A DNA stretch of 64,000 nucleotides from Sphingorhabdus contaminans (GCF_007280415.1 NZ_VKKU01000002.1:1281501-1345500), one strand, 5' to 3'. Positions 51,813 to 61,510 are shown, counted from the stretch's first letter. Notes: generated from the letters alone by a model not told the origin. A program made the numbers and translations.

Positions 51813-53312
51813 TCACGTTGAACGAGCTGTTCGATTGGAGTCTGCGGCTAGCTGCAACAGCGGCTTCAAATCCTTTTTCACGATCTTACCGGTCGGGTTG
51901 AGCGGGAGCGCTTCCATAATGAGCAGGATTCGCGGAACCTTGTTGTCCGCGAGATGCTCCTTGCAAAAGGCGCTGATTTCTTCCGGATCTGCAGAACAGC
52001 CTGGGCGAAGCGATACCGCGGCCGATACGTCCTCCCCAAGCACGGGGTGGTCTACCCCGACGACAGCTGCCTGTTGCACTGCCGGGTGTTGGTAAAGCAC
52101 GGTTTCGATCTCCAATGGAGTGATGTTATAGCCACCGCGAATAATTAACTCCTTAGATCGGCCTGAGATGATCAGGTCGCCATCGCCATCGACAAATCCG
52201 AGATCACCGGTTTTGGTCCAGCCGCCGACGAAGCTGGCTGCGGTTGCTTCCGGGTCGTTCCAGTATCGGCGTGGATGCTTCTGAATTCCAAAGATCTCGC
52301 CGATGACACCAGTTTCGGTGATGACTTTTCCATCGTCGGCGCGCAGTTGCATGTACTCGGGCATTTTACCGACACAGCCTGGTTTGAGTGCTTGGGCTGC
52401 GCTGGTCGTGCCAACCACGACGCCGCCTTCGGACATGCCGTAATTGTTGCGGATCTTAAGATGCGGCCAATTTGCCATGGCCCGAACCACCGAGTCGTGC
52501 GGCAGTGGTGCAGTCCCCGTCATGAGGTACTTCACGCCGGCAAAGTCATAGCATTCAGCGTCGGTGTGATCGAGGATCAATCGCAGCATCGAAGGAACAA
52601 GATACACCAGATCTGGCTGTTTTTCTTTGACCAGTTCGAGGAAGCCCTTGGGATCGAATTTGCGCTGGGTGATTGCTGTCGCGCCGCCGCGTACCGGCAG
52701 CATAACAATCCCGAGGTTTCCAGCGGAACCAGTCAGGGGCAGCGCATGCAATGTTGACCGAGTGCTGTCCATGTTGGTCCCGGTAACTCCCCGTGAGATC
52801 AGATCGGGATGGCTCACGACTACGCCCTTGATTTTGCCGGTAGTTCCGCTGGTCCCAAGGATTTCGGCGTCGGCGTGCGCGTCTAGGCTGTTCTGATCGG
52901 GTAGTGCTGATATGTCGCGAGGCATCTGGTCGACCGACCAGCACCCGTCGAATTTTAGATTTTTAACGAGATCGGGAACATCAGTGATACACCAGCGCGG
53001 TTCGCACAGATTCTTGTAATCCGAAACTTCAGCCGGGCTCAGCCGCGGATTAATAGGGCAGACAATGCCGCCGGCGCGGAATATCGCGAAGACGGCGATG
53101 GCCATTTCGACGGCAAAGGCATTGCTGATGGGTAAGAAGACTCGATCGCCGGGTTGCAGGCCAGATGCGGCAAGACCTCCACCTATTTCATCGGCTTCAA
53201 GGTCCCACTGGGCAAAAGTGATCGTGCGGCGAGTATCGTCATGTGCGATCTCATCACGCTGGTGCGTGGCGCGGATTTTCAGGGCATCGCTAATCCGCCG
53301 CACTTTGGTCAT
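51813..53312 (-). CDS. AMP-forming acyl-CoA synthetase
   Basis: 499 residues, short for the family. P-loop: GTSGTTGKIKGVVVSH; A8 hinge: TGDLGFVDGDGDLIISGRSKELIIRGGYNITP; Lys motif: NPTGKIVKKDL. All functional motifs are intact. It is the third ligase in the block, implying several acid intermediates. GGGAG seven bases before the ATG. Divergent from the MaoC-like gene across operator 4, and followed by the P450 gene after 135 bp. Confidence 0.91.
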   Translation of the reverse strand: MTKVRRISDALKIRATHQRDEIAHDDTRRTITFAQWDLEADEIGGGLAASGLQPGDRVFLPISNAFAVEMAIAVFAIFRAGGIVCPINPRLSPAEVSDYKNLCEPRWCITDVPDLVKNLKFDGCWSVDQMPRDISALPDQNSLDAHADAEILGTSGTTGKIKGVVVSHPDLISRGVTGTNMDSTRSTLHALPLTGSAGNLGIVMLPVRGGATAITQRKFDPKGFLELVKEKQPDLVYLVPSMLRLILDHTDAECYDFAGVKYLMTGTAPLPHDSVVRAMANWPHLKIRNNYGMSEGGVVVGTTSAAQALKPGCVGKMPEYMQLRADDGKVITETGVIGEIFGIQKHPRRYWNDPEATAASFVGGWTKTGDLGFVDGDGDLIISGRSKELIIRGGYNITPLEIETVLYQHPAVQQAAVVGVDHPVLGEDVSAAVSLRPGCSADPEEISAFCKEHLADNKVPRILLIMEALPLNPTGKIVKKDLKPLLQLAADSNRTARST

Positions 53313-53382
53313 GCCAGAGCTCCCACTATCAAATCTATTGAATAGTAAGTCCCCTTCTCACACGTCGTGAAGCTTGACAAGA

Positions 53383-53402
53383 AAAACTTACGGGTTAGTT
53401 TT
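53383..53402 (+). promoter_or_regulatory. Catabolic regulon operator 4 with adjacent -35-like box
   Basis: AAAACTTACGGGTTAGTTTT. TTGACA (53374-53379) lies three bases upstream on the plus strand, pointing at the MaoC-like gene. The -10 position with normal spacing falls inside the right arm. Confidence 0.86.
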
Positions 53403-53428
53403 ATAAATTCTCAAGGAGTGGTTTCATT

Positions 53429-54712
53429 ATGCCCAAAAAGGCCGATATCAAGCAGAGCGAAGAATGGCAGAAAGCCACGTCCTACGAGATTTTGGACAGT
53501 GACATAGAGAGGCAACGCAAACTAATCGGATACTGGGAGGCAATGAGGAGAGCCGACTATGTCCAGACGGCGTCGGAAGACTCCATCCGTAACTGGGCTT
53601 ATGGTAGCGGCGACGATAATCCACTGTTCACCGATCCCGCATATGCTCGGAAAACCCGGTGGGGCGGTGTGATCGCTCCGGGGATGATGGTAGGGCAGAT
53701 CAGCAAGCCAATGCTCGGCGATCCGCCTTCGGACGAGATCCGAGCGCTACGCAAAAGCCTGTTCAAGGGTATTCATGTCTTCGTTTCTGGTGCGGACTTC
53801 ACTTTTTATCGGCCGGTCCGACCAGGGGATTCGATCTATGCCTACGAAGGAGAGGTTTCGTGTGAGGTCAAACAGTCGGAATTTGCCGGCAGGTCGATCG
53901 TCAACGTCACGCGCCGCGTCAAGGTCAACCAGCGAGGCGAGGTGGTTGCCACCTACGATCTGTTGCGGATTCTCACCGAGCGCAAAGCTGCGGCCAAAAA
54001 GGGCAAGAACGCGGCGATCGAACCAGCGACCTACACCGATGAGGAAATGCAGGCGATCGAAGACATCTACGCTGCCGAAAAGGTGCAAGGCGCCGAGAAG
54101 CGATGGTTTGAAAGTGTCGAAGTGGGCGACAGCTTGGGCCTTCAGGCCAAGGGACCGCTTGCTGTTACGGACATCATTTGCTTCCACGCAGCGGGCTACG
54201 GATTCACCCCATATGCCCCGACGACAAACCGGCGTGCGCACAAGAACCGGCAGCGGATTCCGGCTTTCTACATCAAGAATGAACAGGGCATTCCCGATGT
54301 GGCGCAGCGTCTCCACTGGGATCCGGTTTGGGCCCAGGCGATCGGTAACCCGATGGCCTATGACTATGGGGTGATGCGCGAGAACTATCTATGGCACTAT
54401 CTCAGCGACTGGGCGGGAGATGACGGGATCATCATCCAGCTCCACGATGAGGTGCGGAAATTTGCTTATATGGGCGACGTGCAGCGTGTGACGGGCGAGG
54501 TTCTGGGAAAGCGCGATGAGAACGGCCAGAGCCTAGTGGACGTGGCGGTGAAGTTTGTGAACCAACGCGATGAGGAAAACGTGCGCGGTAAGGCAACAAT
54601 TGCCTTGCCCAGCAAGAACAAGCCGCTACCGATGTATCCGCCTGTGCCTGACGACATAGCGGAAACCGCCGCACGCATGATGGCGCGGCACTGGGAACTG
54701 GGAGGCAACTGA
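53429..54712 (+). CDS. MaoC-like double-hotdog dehydratase
   Basis: 427 residues. The first hotdog half has SEDSIRNWAYGSGDDNPLFTDPAYAR split around residues 55-75, then GGVIAPGMMVG. The second half starts near residue 245 with ESVEVGDSL and includes VRKFAYMGDVQRVTGEVLGKR. The Asp in GDDNPLF and the following position fit a hydratase 2-type site, with the usual His replaced (N-P-L-F). It would hydrate a bulky enoyl-CoA. AAGGAG before the ATG. Its stop overlaps the next gene's start by one base. Confidence 0.86.
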   Translation: MPKKADIKQSEEWQKATSYEILDSDIERQRKLIGYWEAMRRADYVQTASEDSIRNWAYGSGDDNPLFTDPAYARKTRWGGVIAPGMMVGQISKPMLGDPPSDEIRALRKSLFKGIHVFVSGADFTFYRPVRPGDSIYAYEGEVSCEVKQSEFAGRSIVNVTRRVKVNQRGEVVATYDLLRILTERKAAAKKGKNAAIEPATYTDEEMQAIEDIYAAEKVQGAEKRWFESVEVGDSLGLQAKGPLAVTDIICFHAAGYGFTPYAPTTNRRAHKNRQRIPAFYIKNEQGIPDVAQRLHWDPVWAQAIGNPMAYDYGVMRENYLWHYLSDWAGDDGIIIQLHDEVRKFAYMGDVQRVTGEVLGKRDENGQSLVDVAVKFVNQRDEENVRGKATIALPSKNKPLPMYPPVPDDIAETAARMMARHWELGGN

Positions 54713-55491
54713 TGAGCGATCTGGTGCTGACCGAAGACGATGGCGGTGTCAGGATCATCACTTTGAACCGACCTGACCGGCTAAATGCTCTGTCGACCGA
54801 GTTGATGGCTATCTTGGCCGATGAAGTTGCAGATGCCGCACGAGACGCCTCAGTGGGCTGTGTGGTGATCACGGGTGCAGGGCGCGGCTTCTGTTCCGGA
54901 GGTGACATCCAGGATGGGGGAAGCTCCGTTGTTGCGCCTAATTCGCAAGTCGGCAGCCGTATTGAGCAACGGTTCGCTGGGCTGCGCGGCAATATGGAGA
55001 CAGCAAAGCTGCTGCATGAAATGCCCAAGCCGACCATCGCGATGGTCAATGGACCGGTGGCCGGGGCCGGGGTCGGCATCGCCGGCGCTTGCGATCTGCG
55101 CTTTGCCGGGCGATCTGCCACATTCATTACGGCCTTCGACAAGATCGGCGCGAGCGGTGACTTCGGAAGCAGCTGGTTTCTCTCGAAGATTGTCGGAACG
55201 GCCGTCGCGCGCGAATTGTTCCTGCTTGGTGAAAAGCTGTCGGCCGAAGATGCCTTTGCTAAAGGAATCTACACCCGCCTCCTCGATGACGATGCCTTGC
55301 GTGCAGAAACATTGAAGGTGGCGCATAGATTGGCCAACGGACCGAGAATGGCGTATCGCTACATGAAGCAGAACCTCAATAACGCTGAAGACTGGTCATT
55401 CGAGGCACAGTTTGACACGGAGGCGCTAAATATGGGCTTGTCGACGCAGGCGAGCGCACTGATCCGTCGAGAACAGCAAAAAGACGGATAG
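54712..55491 (+). CDS. Enoyl-CoA hydratase/isomerase family protein
   Basis: 259 residues. Opening TLNRPDRLNALSTELM; oxyanion loops FCSGGDIQDGG and GPVAGAGVGIAGACDLRFA; later DKIGASGDFGSSWFLSKIVG. The canonical Glu residues are not both present (GAGVGIA, GASGDFG), and the Asp in GDFG could serve as the acid, as in isomerases. Coupled to the MaoC-like gene by TGATG. Likely acts on the same CoA intermediate series. Confidence 0.88.
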   Translation: MSDLVLTEDDGGVRIITLNRPDRLNALSTELMAILADEVADAARDASVGCVVITGAGRGFCSGGDIQDGGSSVVAPNSQVGSRIEQRFAGLRGNMETAKLLHEMPKPTIAMVNGPVAGAGVGIAGACDLRFAGRSATFITAFDKIGASGDFGSSWFLSKIVGTAVARELFLLGEKLSAEDAFAKGIYTRLLDDDALRAETLKVAHRLANGPRMAYRYMKQNLNNAEDWSFEAQFDTEALNMGLSTQASALIRREQQKDG

Positions 55492-55541
55492 CATCATCAA
55501 GGACGCGCAGCAGGCCAACTACACATGACGTTGACTTGGTA

Positions 55542-55561
55542 AAAACTAACCAGTAAGTTTC
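55542..55561 (+). promoter_or_regulatory. Catabolic regulon operator 5 with adjacent -35-like box
   Basis: AAAACTAACCAGTAAGTTTC, one mismatch at the last base. TTGACT (55531-55536) lies five bases upstream on the plus strand. It precedes the CoA-transferase gene by about 70 bp. Confidence 0.83.
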
Positions 55562-55629
55562 ACATGATTGGCCGTGCTTACCATCTCATCCGGAGACGGG
55601 CGCAAGCACACCTAACAGGAGTAAGTGCC

Positions 55630-56808
55630 GTGTCTGCCATTTTAGAAGGCATCAAGGTAGTCGATTTCGGTAAGTATATTGCCGGGCCGCTTTGCGCCGG
55701 AATGCTGGCGGACCTAGGCGCCGATGTGGTGCGCATCGAAAAGCCGGGCGGCGGCGATGACCGTTATGTTGCGCCCGCTACAGACAGCGGTGAGGGGTCC
55801 TTGTTCCTCTACGGCAATCGCGGCAAGCGCTCGCTGACCTTGGATACGAGTAAGCCAGAAGGTCGGGCCGTGCTTCATCGCATGATCGCCAAGGCCGATG
55901 TGGTCGTTGCCAACCTCTCGCCGAGTGCGCTGTCACATTTCGGTCTGGACTATGAATCGGTCAAGTCGCTGCGCGAAGACATCATCCTTGTCACCTCGAG
56001 CACGTTTCCATCGAACACTCCGATGCGGGACGCGCTCGGCCTCGACAGCATCGGCCAAGTAGTGAGTGGCGGGGTCTACCTTACGGGTGAGGCCGGGCAA
56101 CCTTACAAGTCCGCAACCGCTTATGTTGATTTCGGCACGGCGGTTTCCTCCGCCTTTGCGGCCATGGCGGCGCTTTTCAATCGGGAACGGACTGGGCAGG
56201 GCATGCACGTCGAATCCTCGCTGGTTGGAACAGCGCTCAACGTCATGGCGCCCATCTTGATGGAGCATGCGTATGGCAAAGCCCCGCGCCGTCCCACTGG
56301 CAACCGCTCGCCTATTGGCGGCCCCTCCGACATCATCAAGACCAGAGACGGCTGGTTCGTCGTGTCCGTGCTTGGCAACAAGCTGTTCGCACGCTGGGCT
56401 AAGTTCATCGGGCGACCCGAATTGACTGAGGATCCGCGCTTCGCTGACGACGCCCTGCGCGGCGTGAACGGAGATGTTCTGAGCCAGATCATGAACGAAT
56501 GGGCCAAGAACAAAACTACGGACGAGTGCATCAAAGAGCTGGTGCAGATCGGACTTCCAGCAGGGCCAGTCCTTTCCCCCGATGACATCATGGGCGGGGC
56601 TATGAGCTTGCGGGAGAGCTTCTTTCAGCAAGGGAAGTTCGGATCCGAACCTATCATGCAAATGCCGAGCCCGATCCGTTTTTCGGGCGCACCAGTCCGG
56701 GAAAATATCGAGGCCCCCGAACTCGGCAAGCACAGCCGCGAAGTGCTTGGCGATTACGGCTTTACGCAGAGTGAGATCGAAAGCCTGATCGAACGTCAAC
56801 TGGTTTGA
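55630..56808 (+). CDS. Family III CoA transferase (CaiB/BaiF)
   Basis: 392 residues from a GTG with AGGAG eight bases upstream; an ATG at 55564 sits at the edge of the operator and is unlikely. Opening VVDFGKYIAGPLCAGMLADLGADVVRIEKP; catalytic Asp region RDALGLDSIGQVVSGG; ERTGQGMHVESSL. It either moves CoA between acyl groups or epimerises alpha-methylacyl-CoA, since racemases share this fold. In a branched-substrate pathway both roles make sense. First gene of the transferase-ferredoxin-VTT-reductase unit. Confidence 0.92.
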   Translation: MSAILEGIKVVDFGKYIAGPLCAGMLADLGADVVRIEKPGGGDDRYVAPATDSGEGSLFLYGNRGKRSLTLDTSKPEGRAVLHRMIAKADVVVANLSPSALSHFGLDYESVKSLREDIILVTSSTFPSNTPMRDALGLDSIGQVVSGGVYLTGEAGQPYKSATAYVDFGTAVSSAFAAMAALFNRERTGQGMHVESSLVGTALNVMAPILMEHAYGKAPRRPTGNRSPIGGPSDIIKTRDGWFVVSVLGNKLFARWAKFIGRPELTEDPRFADDALRGVNGDVLSQIMNEWAKNKTTDECIKELVQIGLPAGPVLSPDDIMGGAMSLRESFFQQGKFGSEPIMQMPSPIRFSGAPVRENIEAPELGKHSREVLGDYGFTQSEIESLIERQLV

Positions 56809-56868
56809 CGATTGTTGATGAAATCAAGGACGCTCAATGAGCGAACCAATGGAGGAATGGTATTAGTC

Positions 56869-57192
56869 ATGACGACAATCGTTTTTTTCGAGCCTGACGG
56901 AACCCGGCGCGAAGTAGAGGCCAATCCTGGCGAAAGCCTCATGGAAGTTGCCGTGCGCCATGGGGTCGAGGGGGTTGATGCCGATTGTGGCGGGGTGTGC
57001 GCCTGCGCGACATGTCATGGTCACATTGATCCCGCGTTCTTCGGCCGCTTGCTGGCAATGAACGATACCGAAGATGCGATGCTCGAACTAGTTGAAGACC
57101 AGAGAGCGGCCAATTCGCGGCTGCTTTGTCAGATTCAAGTTGGGCCCGAACTGGATGGGATCGTCATTAAGCTACCTGGCGTTCGGCGCTGA
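56869..57192 (+). CDS. [2Fe-2S] ferredoxin, adrenodoxin/terpredoxin type
   Basis: 107 residues. Cluster ligands C40, C46, C49 and C87 in the C-x5-C-x2-C plus distant Cys arrangement of vertebrate-type ferredoxins. ESLMEVAVRHGVEGV and the PG/LPGV ends fit P450 redox partners such as terpredoxin and putidaredoxin. ATG at 56869 is 12 bases after GGAGGA; an ATG at 56857 is too close to the ribosome site. It probably feeds the P450s at 43277 and 50454. Confidence 0.93.
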   Translation: MTTIVFFEPDGTRREVEANPGESLMEVAVRHGVEGVDADCGGVCACATCHGHIDPAFFGRLLAMNDTEDAMLELVEDQRAANSRLLCQIQVGPELDGIVIKLPGVRR

Positions 57193-57248
57193 TTCAGGTC
57201 CCTGATTGCTATATTCGGTCGAAGCCAGATGGATGGGAAGCACTCAAG

Positions 57249-57929
57249 ATGAGCAATGACCAGCTAGCGCCAAGATCCGGGGTGGCACCAGGCACACGCT
57301 GGCGTTGGTTGGCACTATTCTTCTTTGGGGCCGCGGTTCTGGCGGGGCCGGTCTACTTCGCTGCTGAGATAGAGCGGATTGCAAACGTCGCCGTCGAATT
57401 CGCACGGACCAGTCCGCTCCTCGTGGCAGGGGCAATTGTGGTGGCCCTCGCGCTCGACATATTCCTGCCCGTGCCCAACGGCGTGACCAATACGCTCGCA
57501 GGCGCGATCTTCGGATTCGCGTTCGGCTCCGTAGTGATCTGGATCGGTCTTATGGCAGCGAGCCTGCTTGGTTATACCGTTGGAGTTCTGGCAGCGCGGC
57601 CCCTTGCGCTCAAACTGCTCGGCGAACAGGAACTGATCCGCGCACACCGTTTTGCCAGTGGTACGGGGCCGCTGGTGCTGATCTTCTCCAGGCCGGTTCC
57701 GGTTTTTGCCGAACTCGCGACTATTGCATCCGGTATGGCAGGAATGAGACTTGGACAATTCGTGATCATTACCGGTCTTGCGAACATTTCGGTTGCTATA
57801 GTCTTTTCCGCTATCGGCTCTGCTGCTTTTGCCGACCAATCCGGATTACTCGCCATGACCGGCAGCGTCGTCCTTCCGTTGATTGCATGGCTTGTATTTC
57901 GTCGCTGGCACACAAGGCAAAGTTCATAG
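57249..57929 (+). CDS. TVP38/TMEM64 (VTT) family membrane protein
   Basis: 226 residues with about six membrane segments. VTT signature: FLPVPNGVTNTLAGAIFGFAFG, then LLGYTVGVLAARPLA and FSRPVPVFAELATIASGMAGM. These DedA-like proteins are linked to lipid scrambling or membrane homeostasis. Its placement between the ferredoxin and the ferredoxin reductase is unusual and may relate to membrane stress from a hydrophobic substrate. Confidence 0.86.
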   Translation: MSNDQLAPRSGVAPGTRWRWLALFFFGAAVLAGPVYFAAEIERIANVAVEFARTSPLLVAGAIVVALALDIFLPVPNGVTNTLAGAIFGFAFGSVVIWIGLMAASLLGYTVGVLAARPLALKLLGEQELIRAHRFASGTGPLVLIFSRPVPVFAELATIASGMAGMRLGQFVIITGLANISVAIVFSAIGSAAFADQSGLLAMTGSVVLPLIAWLVFRRWHTRQSS

Positions 57930-57987
57930 CTACGGGCGGCAGCCTACCCTAATGTCAATCCGAGCCTTCGCAAATATGAGAAAGCAT

Positions 57988-59214
57988 ATGCCGCATTTTG
58001 ATGTTTTGATCGTGGGGGGTGGTCAGGCAGGGGCCTATGCGGCAATCCAGCTTCGGCAGCAAGGTTTTGTTGGCACCGTCGCCATCGCCGGGCGCGAGAA
58101 CGAGCTGCCCTATGAACGACCTCCGCTTTCCAAGGAGTATCTGCTCGGTGATAAGGAATGGGAGCGTCTGCTGATCCGTCCAGCTTCTTTTTGGCAGGAA
58201 AAGGCTATTGCATTGCTGCTGGGACTTGAGGTGACCGCGGTCCAACCAACAGCGCGGCAAGTAACCATGAACGATGGCAGCAGTCTGGGATATGGCAAAC
58301 TTATCTGGGCAACTGGCGGAGAGCCGCGCCGCCTGGCTTGCCCCGGCACGGACCTAAAGGGGGTTCACGTCGTTAGAACGCGGGCCCATGCCGACGCGAT
58401 TCTGGGCCAACTGTCAGATGTAAGTCGCGCGGTGATCGTGGGAGGCGGCTACATTGGGCTCGAGGCTGCAGCCGTGCTCCGGAAGCTTGGTAAGGAGGTA
58501 ACGCTCCTAGAGGCTTTGCCGCGAGTGCTTGCAAGGGTGGCTGGCGAGGATGTTTCGTCATTCTACGAAGCCGAGCACCGCGCGCAAGGTGTTGATCTCA
58601 GGACGTCAGCTGCCATTAGTGCGGTTGAGGGTTTGGATCGGGTGAGCGGAGTGCGCCTCGCTGATGGCAGCCTGATCGAATGCCAGATGGTAATTGTCGG
58701 GATCGGAATTATCCCTTCCGTAGAGCCTTTGCTCGCCGCGGGAATCAAAGGTGAAAATGGGATTGAGGTTGATGACTTCTGCCGCACCAGTGACGAGAAC
58801 ATCTACGCTATCGGCGATTGCGCCGCACAGGCCAACCGCTTTGCTGGCGGTGCAGTGCTGCGAGTCGAAAGCGTCCAGAATGCCAATGATCAGGCGGCTT
58901 GCGCAGTAAAGGCCATCCTGGGTGAAGCACAATCCTATGCCGCAATACCTTGGTTCTGGTCCAACCAGTATGATCTGAAGCTACAGACCGTCGGGATTTC
59001 GTCAGGGTATGACGCCGCGATCCTGCGCGGCGACTGTGCTGCGCGGTGCTTTTCGGTACTCTACCTCAAGGCGGGGCGTCTGATCGCTGTCGATGCGATC
59101 AACGCGACTAGGGATTATGTGCAGGCTCGCAAGCTGATCGAGGAGTGGGCGATGATCGCGCCCGAAGACCTGGTCGACACAAGCCGTCCGTTGAAAGACC
59201 TGCCACGGCTTTAG
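57988..59214 (+). CDS. NAD(P)H-dependent ferredoxin reductase (putidaredoxin reductase type)
   Basis: 408 residues. FAD motif: VLIVGGGQAGAYAAIQLR; ELPYERPPLSKEYL is diagnostic; NAD motif: AVIVGGGYIGLEAAAVLRKLG; NIYAIGDCAA; a C-terminal domain PWFWSNQYDLKLQTVG. All match class I P450 reductases (rhodocoxin, putidaredoxin and terpredoxin reductase). It reduces the ferredoxin encoded 0.8 kb upstream. ATG at 57976 or 57988; the longer frame from 57883 overlaps the VTT gene. Confidence 0.95.
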   Translation: MPHFDVLIVGGGQAGAYAAIQLRQQGFVGTVAIAGRENELPYERPPLSKEYLLGDKEWERLLIRPASFWQEKAIALLLGLEVTAVQPTARQVTMNDGSSLGYGKLIWATGGEPRRLACPGTDLKGVHVVRTRAHADAILGQLSDVSRAVIVGGGYIGLEAAAVLRKLGKEVTLLEALPRVLARVAGEDVSSFYEAEHRAQGVDLRTSAAISAVEGLDRVSGVRLADGSLIECQMVIVGIGIIPSVEPLLAAGIKGENGIEVDDFCRTSDENIYAIGDCAAQANRFAGGAVLRVESVQNANDQAACAVKAILGEAQSYAAIPWFWSNQYDLKLQTVGISSGYDAAILRGDCAARCFSVLYLKAGRLIAVDAINATRDYVQARKLIEEWAMIAPEDLVDTSRPLKDLPRL

Positions 59215-59256
59215 AGCCCGCCCTGTGCACAAGGCTCCCTGAGCGATCCCTGTCTT

Positions 59257-60510
59257 TTAGGCCATCCGCTCGATGATTATTGCTGGGGCCATGCCGCCGC
59301 CTGCGCACATCGTGACCAGGCCATAGCGGCCATCGGTGCGTTCCAGTTCGTCGAGTACGGTACCGATCAGCATGGCGCCCGTCGCCCCGATCGGGTGCCC
59401 TAGCGCGATCGAGCCGCCGTTGACATTCACCTTTTCGCGGTCGAGCTTAAGGTCTCGGATGAACTTCTCAGCCACTACCGCGAAGGCTTCGTTGATCTCC
59501 CATAGGTCGATATCGTTCACTGTCAGGCCGGCCTTTTGCAGCACTTTGCGGGCTGCCGGGACTGGGGCATTGAGCATCAGCGTTGGGCAGTCGCCCAGAT
59601 TGGCATAGGCCACGATGCGCGCACGCGGCTTTAGGCCATGCTTGTCGGAATAGTCCTTGCTGGTTAGCAGGACTGCACCCGCTCCATCGACCACGCCCGA
59701 GCTGTTGCCGGGATGGTGTACAGCCTCGAATTGGAGGTCGGTATAGACCCGCTGGATCTGTTTACGCCAAGTCCGTCCGTCACCAAGATCGACATCGGCA
59801 ATGACTTGGAACGAAGGCTTGAGTGATGCCAGACCTTCGGCGGTCGTTTCAGGACGCGGAAACTCCTCATGATCGAGAGCAAGTGAACCGTCAGGGTTGT
59901 ATACCGGCACCACCGATCGGTCGAATCGCCCTTCGCGGATCGCGCGATCGGCGCGGCGCTGACTTTCCAGTGCCAGCGCGTCGAGATCTTCCCGGCCAAT
60001 CCCCTCGATTGCAGCAATCGCGTCGGCGCAGACGCCCTGATTGGACTGGGGGTGCATGGCATCGAGCACATCGTTGTGCGAGCCAATTAATCGTGGCTCT
60101 ATTCCGAATTCGGCGCGTTGGGCAGCCAGTACCTGCTGGTAGCTCATCAATTCTGTGCCCCCTGCGACAACGCAGTCTTCCATTCCTGAAAGTACAGAGC
60201 CGGCGGCGAGATTAACGGCCGTTATGCCACCTCCGCAGAAGCGATCTAGGGTTGTTCCCGATGCCTTTACGTCATAGCCCGCAACCAGTGCTGCCATCCG
60301 GCCGAGGTCAGCGCCTTGCTTGCCTTCCTGTGTGCTGGTTGACCAAATGATATCATCGACAGTTGTGGTGTCTAGATTGTTACGTTCTTTGAGCGCCTTA
60401 AGGACAGTAGCGCCAACATTTTGAGGGTGCAGGTGGGACAGTGCACCTTTGCCTGGTTTACCAATTCCGCGAGGCGTACGGCAGGTGTCGATGATATAGG
60501 CTTCACGCAT
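59257..60510 (-). CDS. Acetyl-CoA C-acyltransferase (thiolase)
   Basis: 417 residues. Nucleophile C92 in LDRFCGGGITAVN, NEAFA, GGSIALGHPIGATGA with His, and CAGGGMAPA with the second Cys: all thiolase catalytic residues are present. It cleaves a 3-ketoacyl-CoA to acetyl- or propionyl-CoA. AAAGGAG seven bases before the ATG. It follows the flavoprotein gene by 19 bp and is in the unit behind operator 6. Confidence 0.95.
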   Translation of the reverse strand: MREAYIIDTCRTPRGIGKPGKGALSHLHPQNVGATVLKALKERNNLDTTTVDDIIWSTSTQEGKQGADLGRMAALVAGYDVKASGTTLDRFCGGGITAVNLAAGSVLSGMEDCVVAGGTELMSYQQVLAAQRAEFGIEPRLIGSHNDVLDAMHPQSNQGVCADAIAAIEGIGREDLDALALESQRRADRAIREGRFDRSVVPVYNPDGSLALDHEEFPRPETTAEGLASLKPSFQVIADVDLGDGRTWRKQIQRVYTDLQFEAVHHPGNSSGVVDGAGAVLLTSKDYSDKHGLKPRARIVAYANLGDCPTLMLNAPVPAARKVLQKAGLTVNDIDLWEINEAFAVVAEKFIRDLKLDREKVNVNGGSIALGHPIGATGAMLIGTVLDELERTDGRYGLVTMCAGGGMAPAIIIERMA

Positions 60511-60529
60511 CGGTCAACTCCTTTGTTAA

Positions 60530-61510
60530 TTAGACTATCATATCATAAAGTCGTTTGCGGATGATGCTTTCAGCATCGGCCACAATTCGATTAATCAGTT
60601 CGTGGCAGGTGGGAATGTCGTGAATGAGCCCCTGAACCATCCCGGCCCAAAACACTCCTTTTGAGAGATCGCCTGTCTGCAGAAGTTCTTTTCCCGCAAC
60701 GCCGGATACCAACTCGCGAACGTCGTCGAACACAGCATCTGGCTTAGAAAGTCGGCGTACAACTTCTTGCGATACTGCGCTTCTTCCGACTCTTGCTGTG
60801 TTCTTGAATGCGCGGAAGATCAACAAGCTGCCCCGTTCGTCATTGTCGAGATAAGCTTGCTTAACTTTGTCATGAATTGGGGCTTCTTCAGTCGCGCAGA
60901 ACCGTGTTCCCATATTTATTCCGTCTGCGCCCAAAGCAAGGGCCGCCGCGAGGCCTCTCCCATCCCCGAAACCGCCAGACGCAAGCATTGGAATCTTCAC
61001 CTTGTCAGCGGCCGCCGGGATCAGGATTAGGCCTGGGATATCATCTTCACCGGGATGTCCGGCGCATTCGAAGCCGTCGATTGAAATGATATCGCAACCG
61101 GCTTTCTCTGCCGAAAGTGCATGTCGGACTGCAGTGCACTTGTGAAGAATTGTGACCCCGTGTGGGCGAAGCATCTCCCATATTTCGCGCACCGCCTGAG
61201 TACCGGCTGTCTCGACGATGGTAATCCCGCCGTCGATGATCGCCTGTGCGTATGCTTTGTAATCTGGAGAGTTGACGGTCGGGAAGATCGTCATGTTGAC
61301 GCCGAACGGCTTTGTGGTCATCGCTTTAGTGCGTTCGATTTCATCACGAAGCGCCTGGGGAGATGGTTGGGTCAGGGCAGTAATGATGCCCAATCCGCCC
61401 GCGTTCGAAACCGCTGAAGCGAGCTCGGCATAACCGACATTCATCATTCCGCCTTGAACGATCGGATGCTCGATTCCTAGGCGCTCCGTAATTCTTGTGC
61501 GTAGTGCCAT
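60530..61510 (-). CDS. Nitronate monooxygenase/NPD family flavoprotein
   Basis: 326 residues forming an FMN TIM barrel. Opening IEHPIVQGGMMNVGYAELASAVSNAGGLGI; HKCTAVRHAL; FECAGHPGEDD with the conserved His; ASGGFGDGRGL; GADGINMGTRF. The NPD fold is shared by nitronate monooxygenases, enoyl reductases and IpdC, which acts in steroid ring degradation. In a CoA pathway an IpdC-like or reductase role is more likely than nitronate oxidation, but this is inference. Divergent from acyl-CoA dehydrogenase pair B. Confidence 0.9.
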   Translation of the reverse strand: MALRTRITERLGIEHPIVQGGMMNVGYAELASAVSNAGGLGIITALTQPSPQALRDEIERTKAMTTKPFGVNMTIFPTVNSPDYKAYAQAIIDGGITIVETAGTQAVREIWEMLRPHGVTILHKCTAVRHALSAEKAGCDIISIDGFECAGHPGEDDIPGLILIPAAADKVKIPMLASGGFGDGRGLAAALALGADGINMGTRFCATEEAPIHDKVKQAYLDNDERGSLLIFRAFKNTARVGRSAVSQEVVRRLSKPDAVFDDVRELVSGVAGKELLQTGDLSKGVFWAGMVQGLIHDIPTCHELINRIVADAESIIRKRLYDMIV

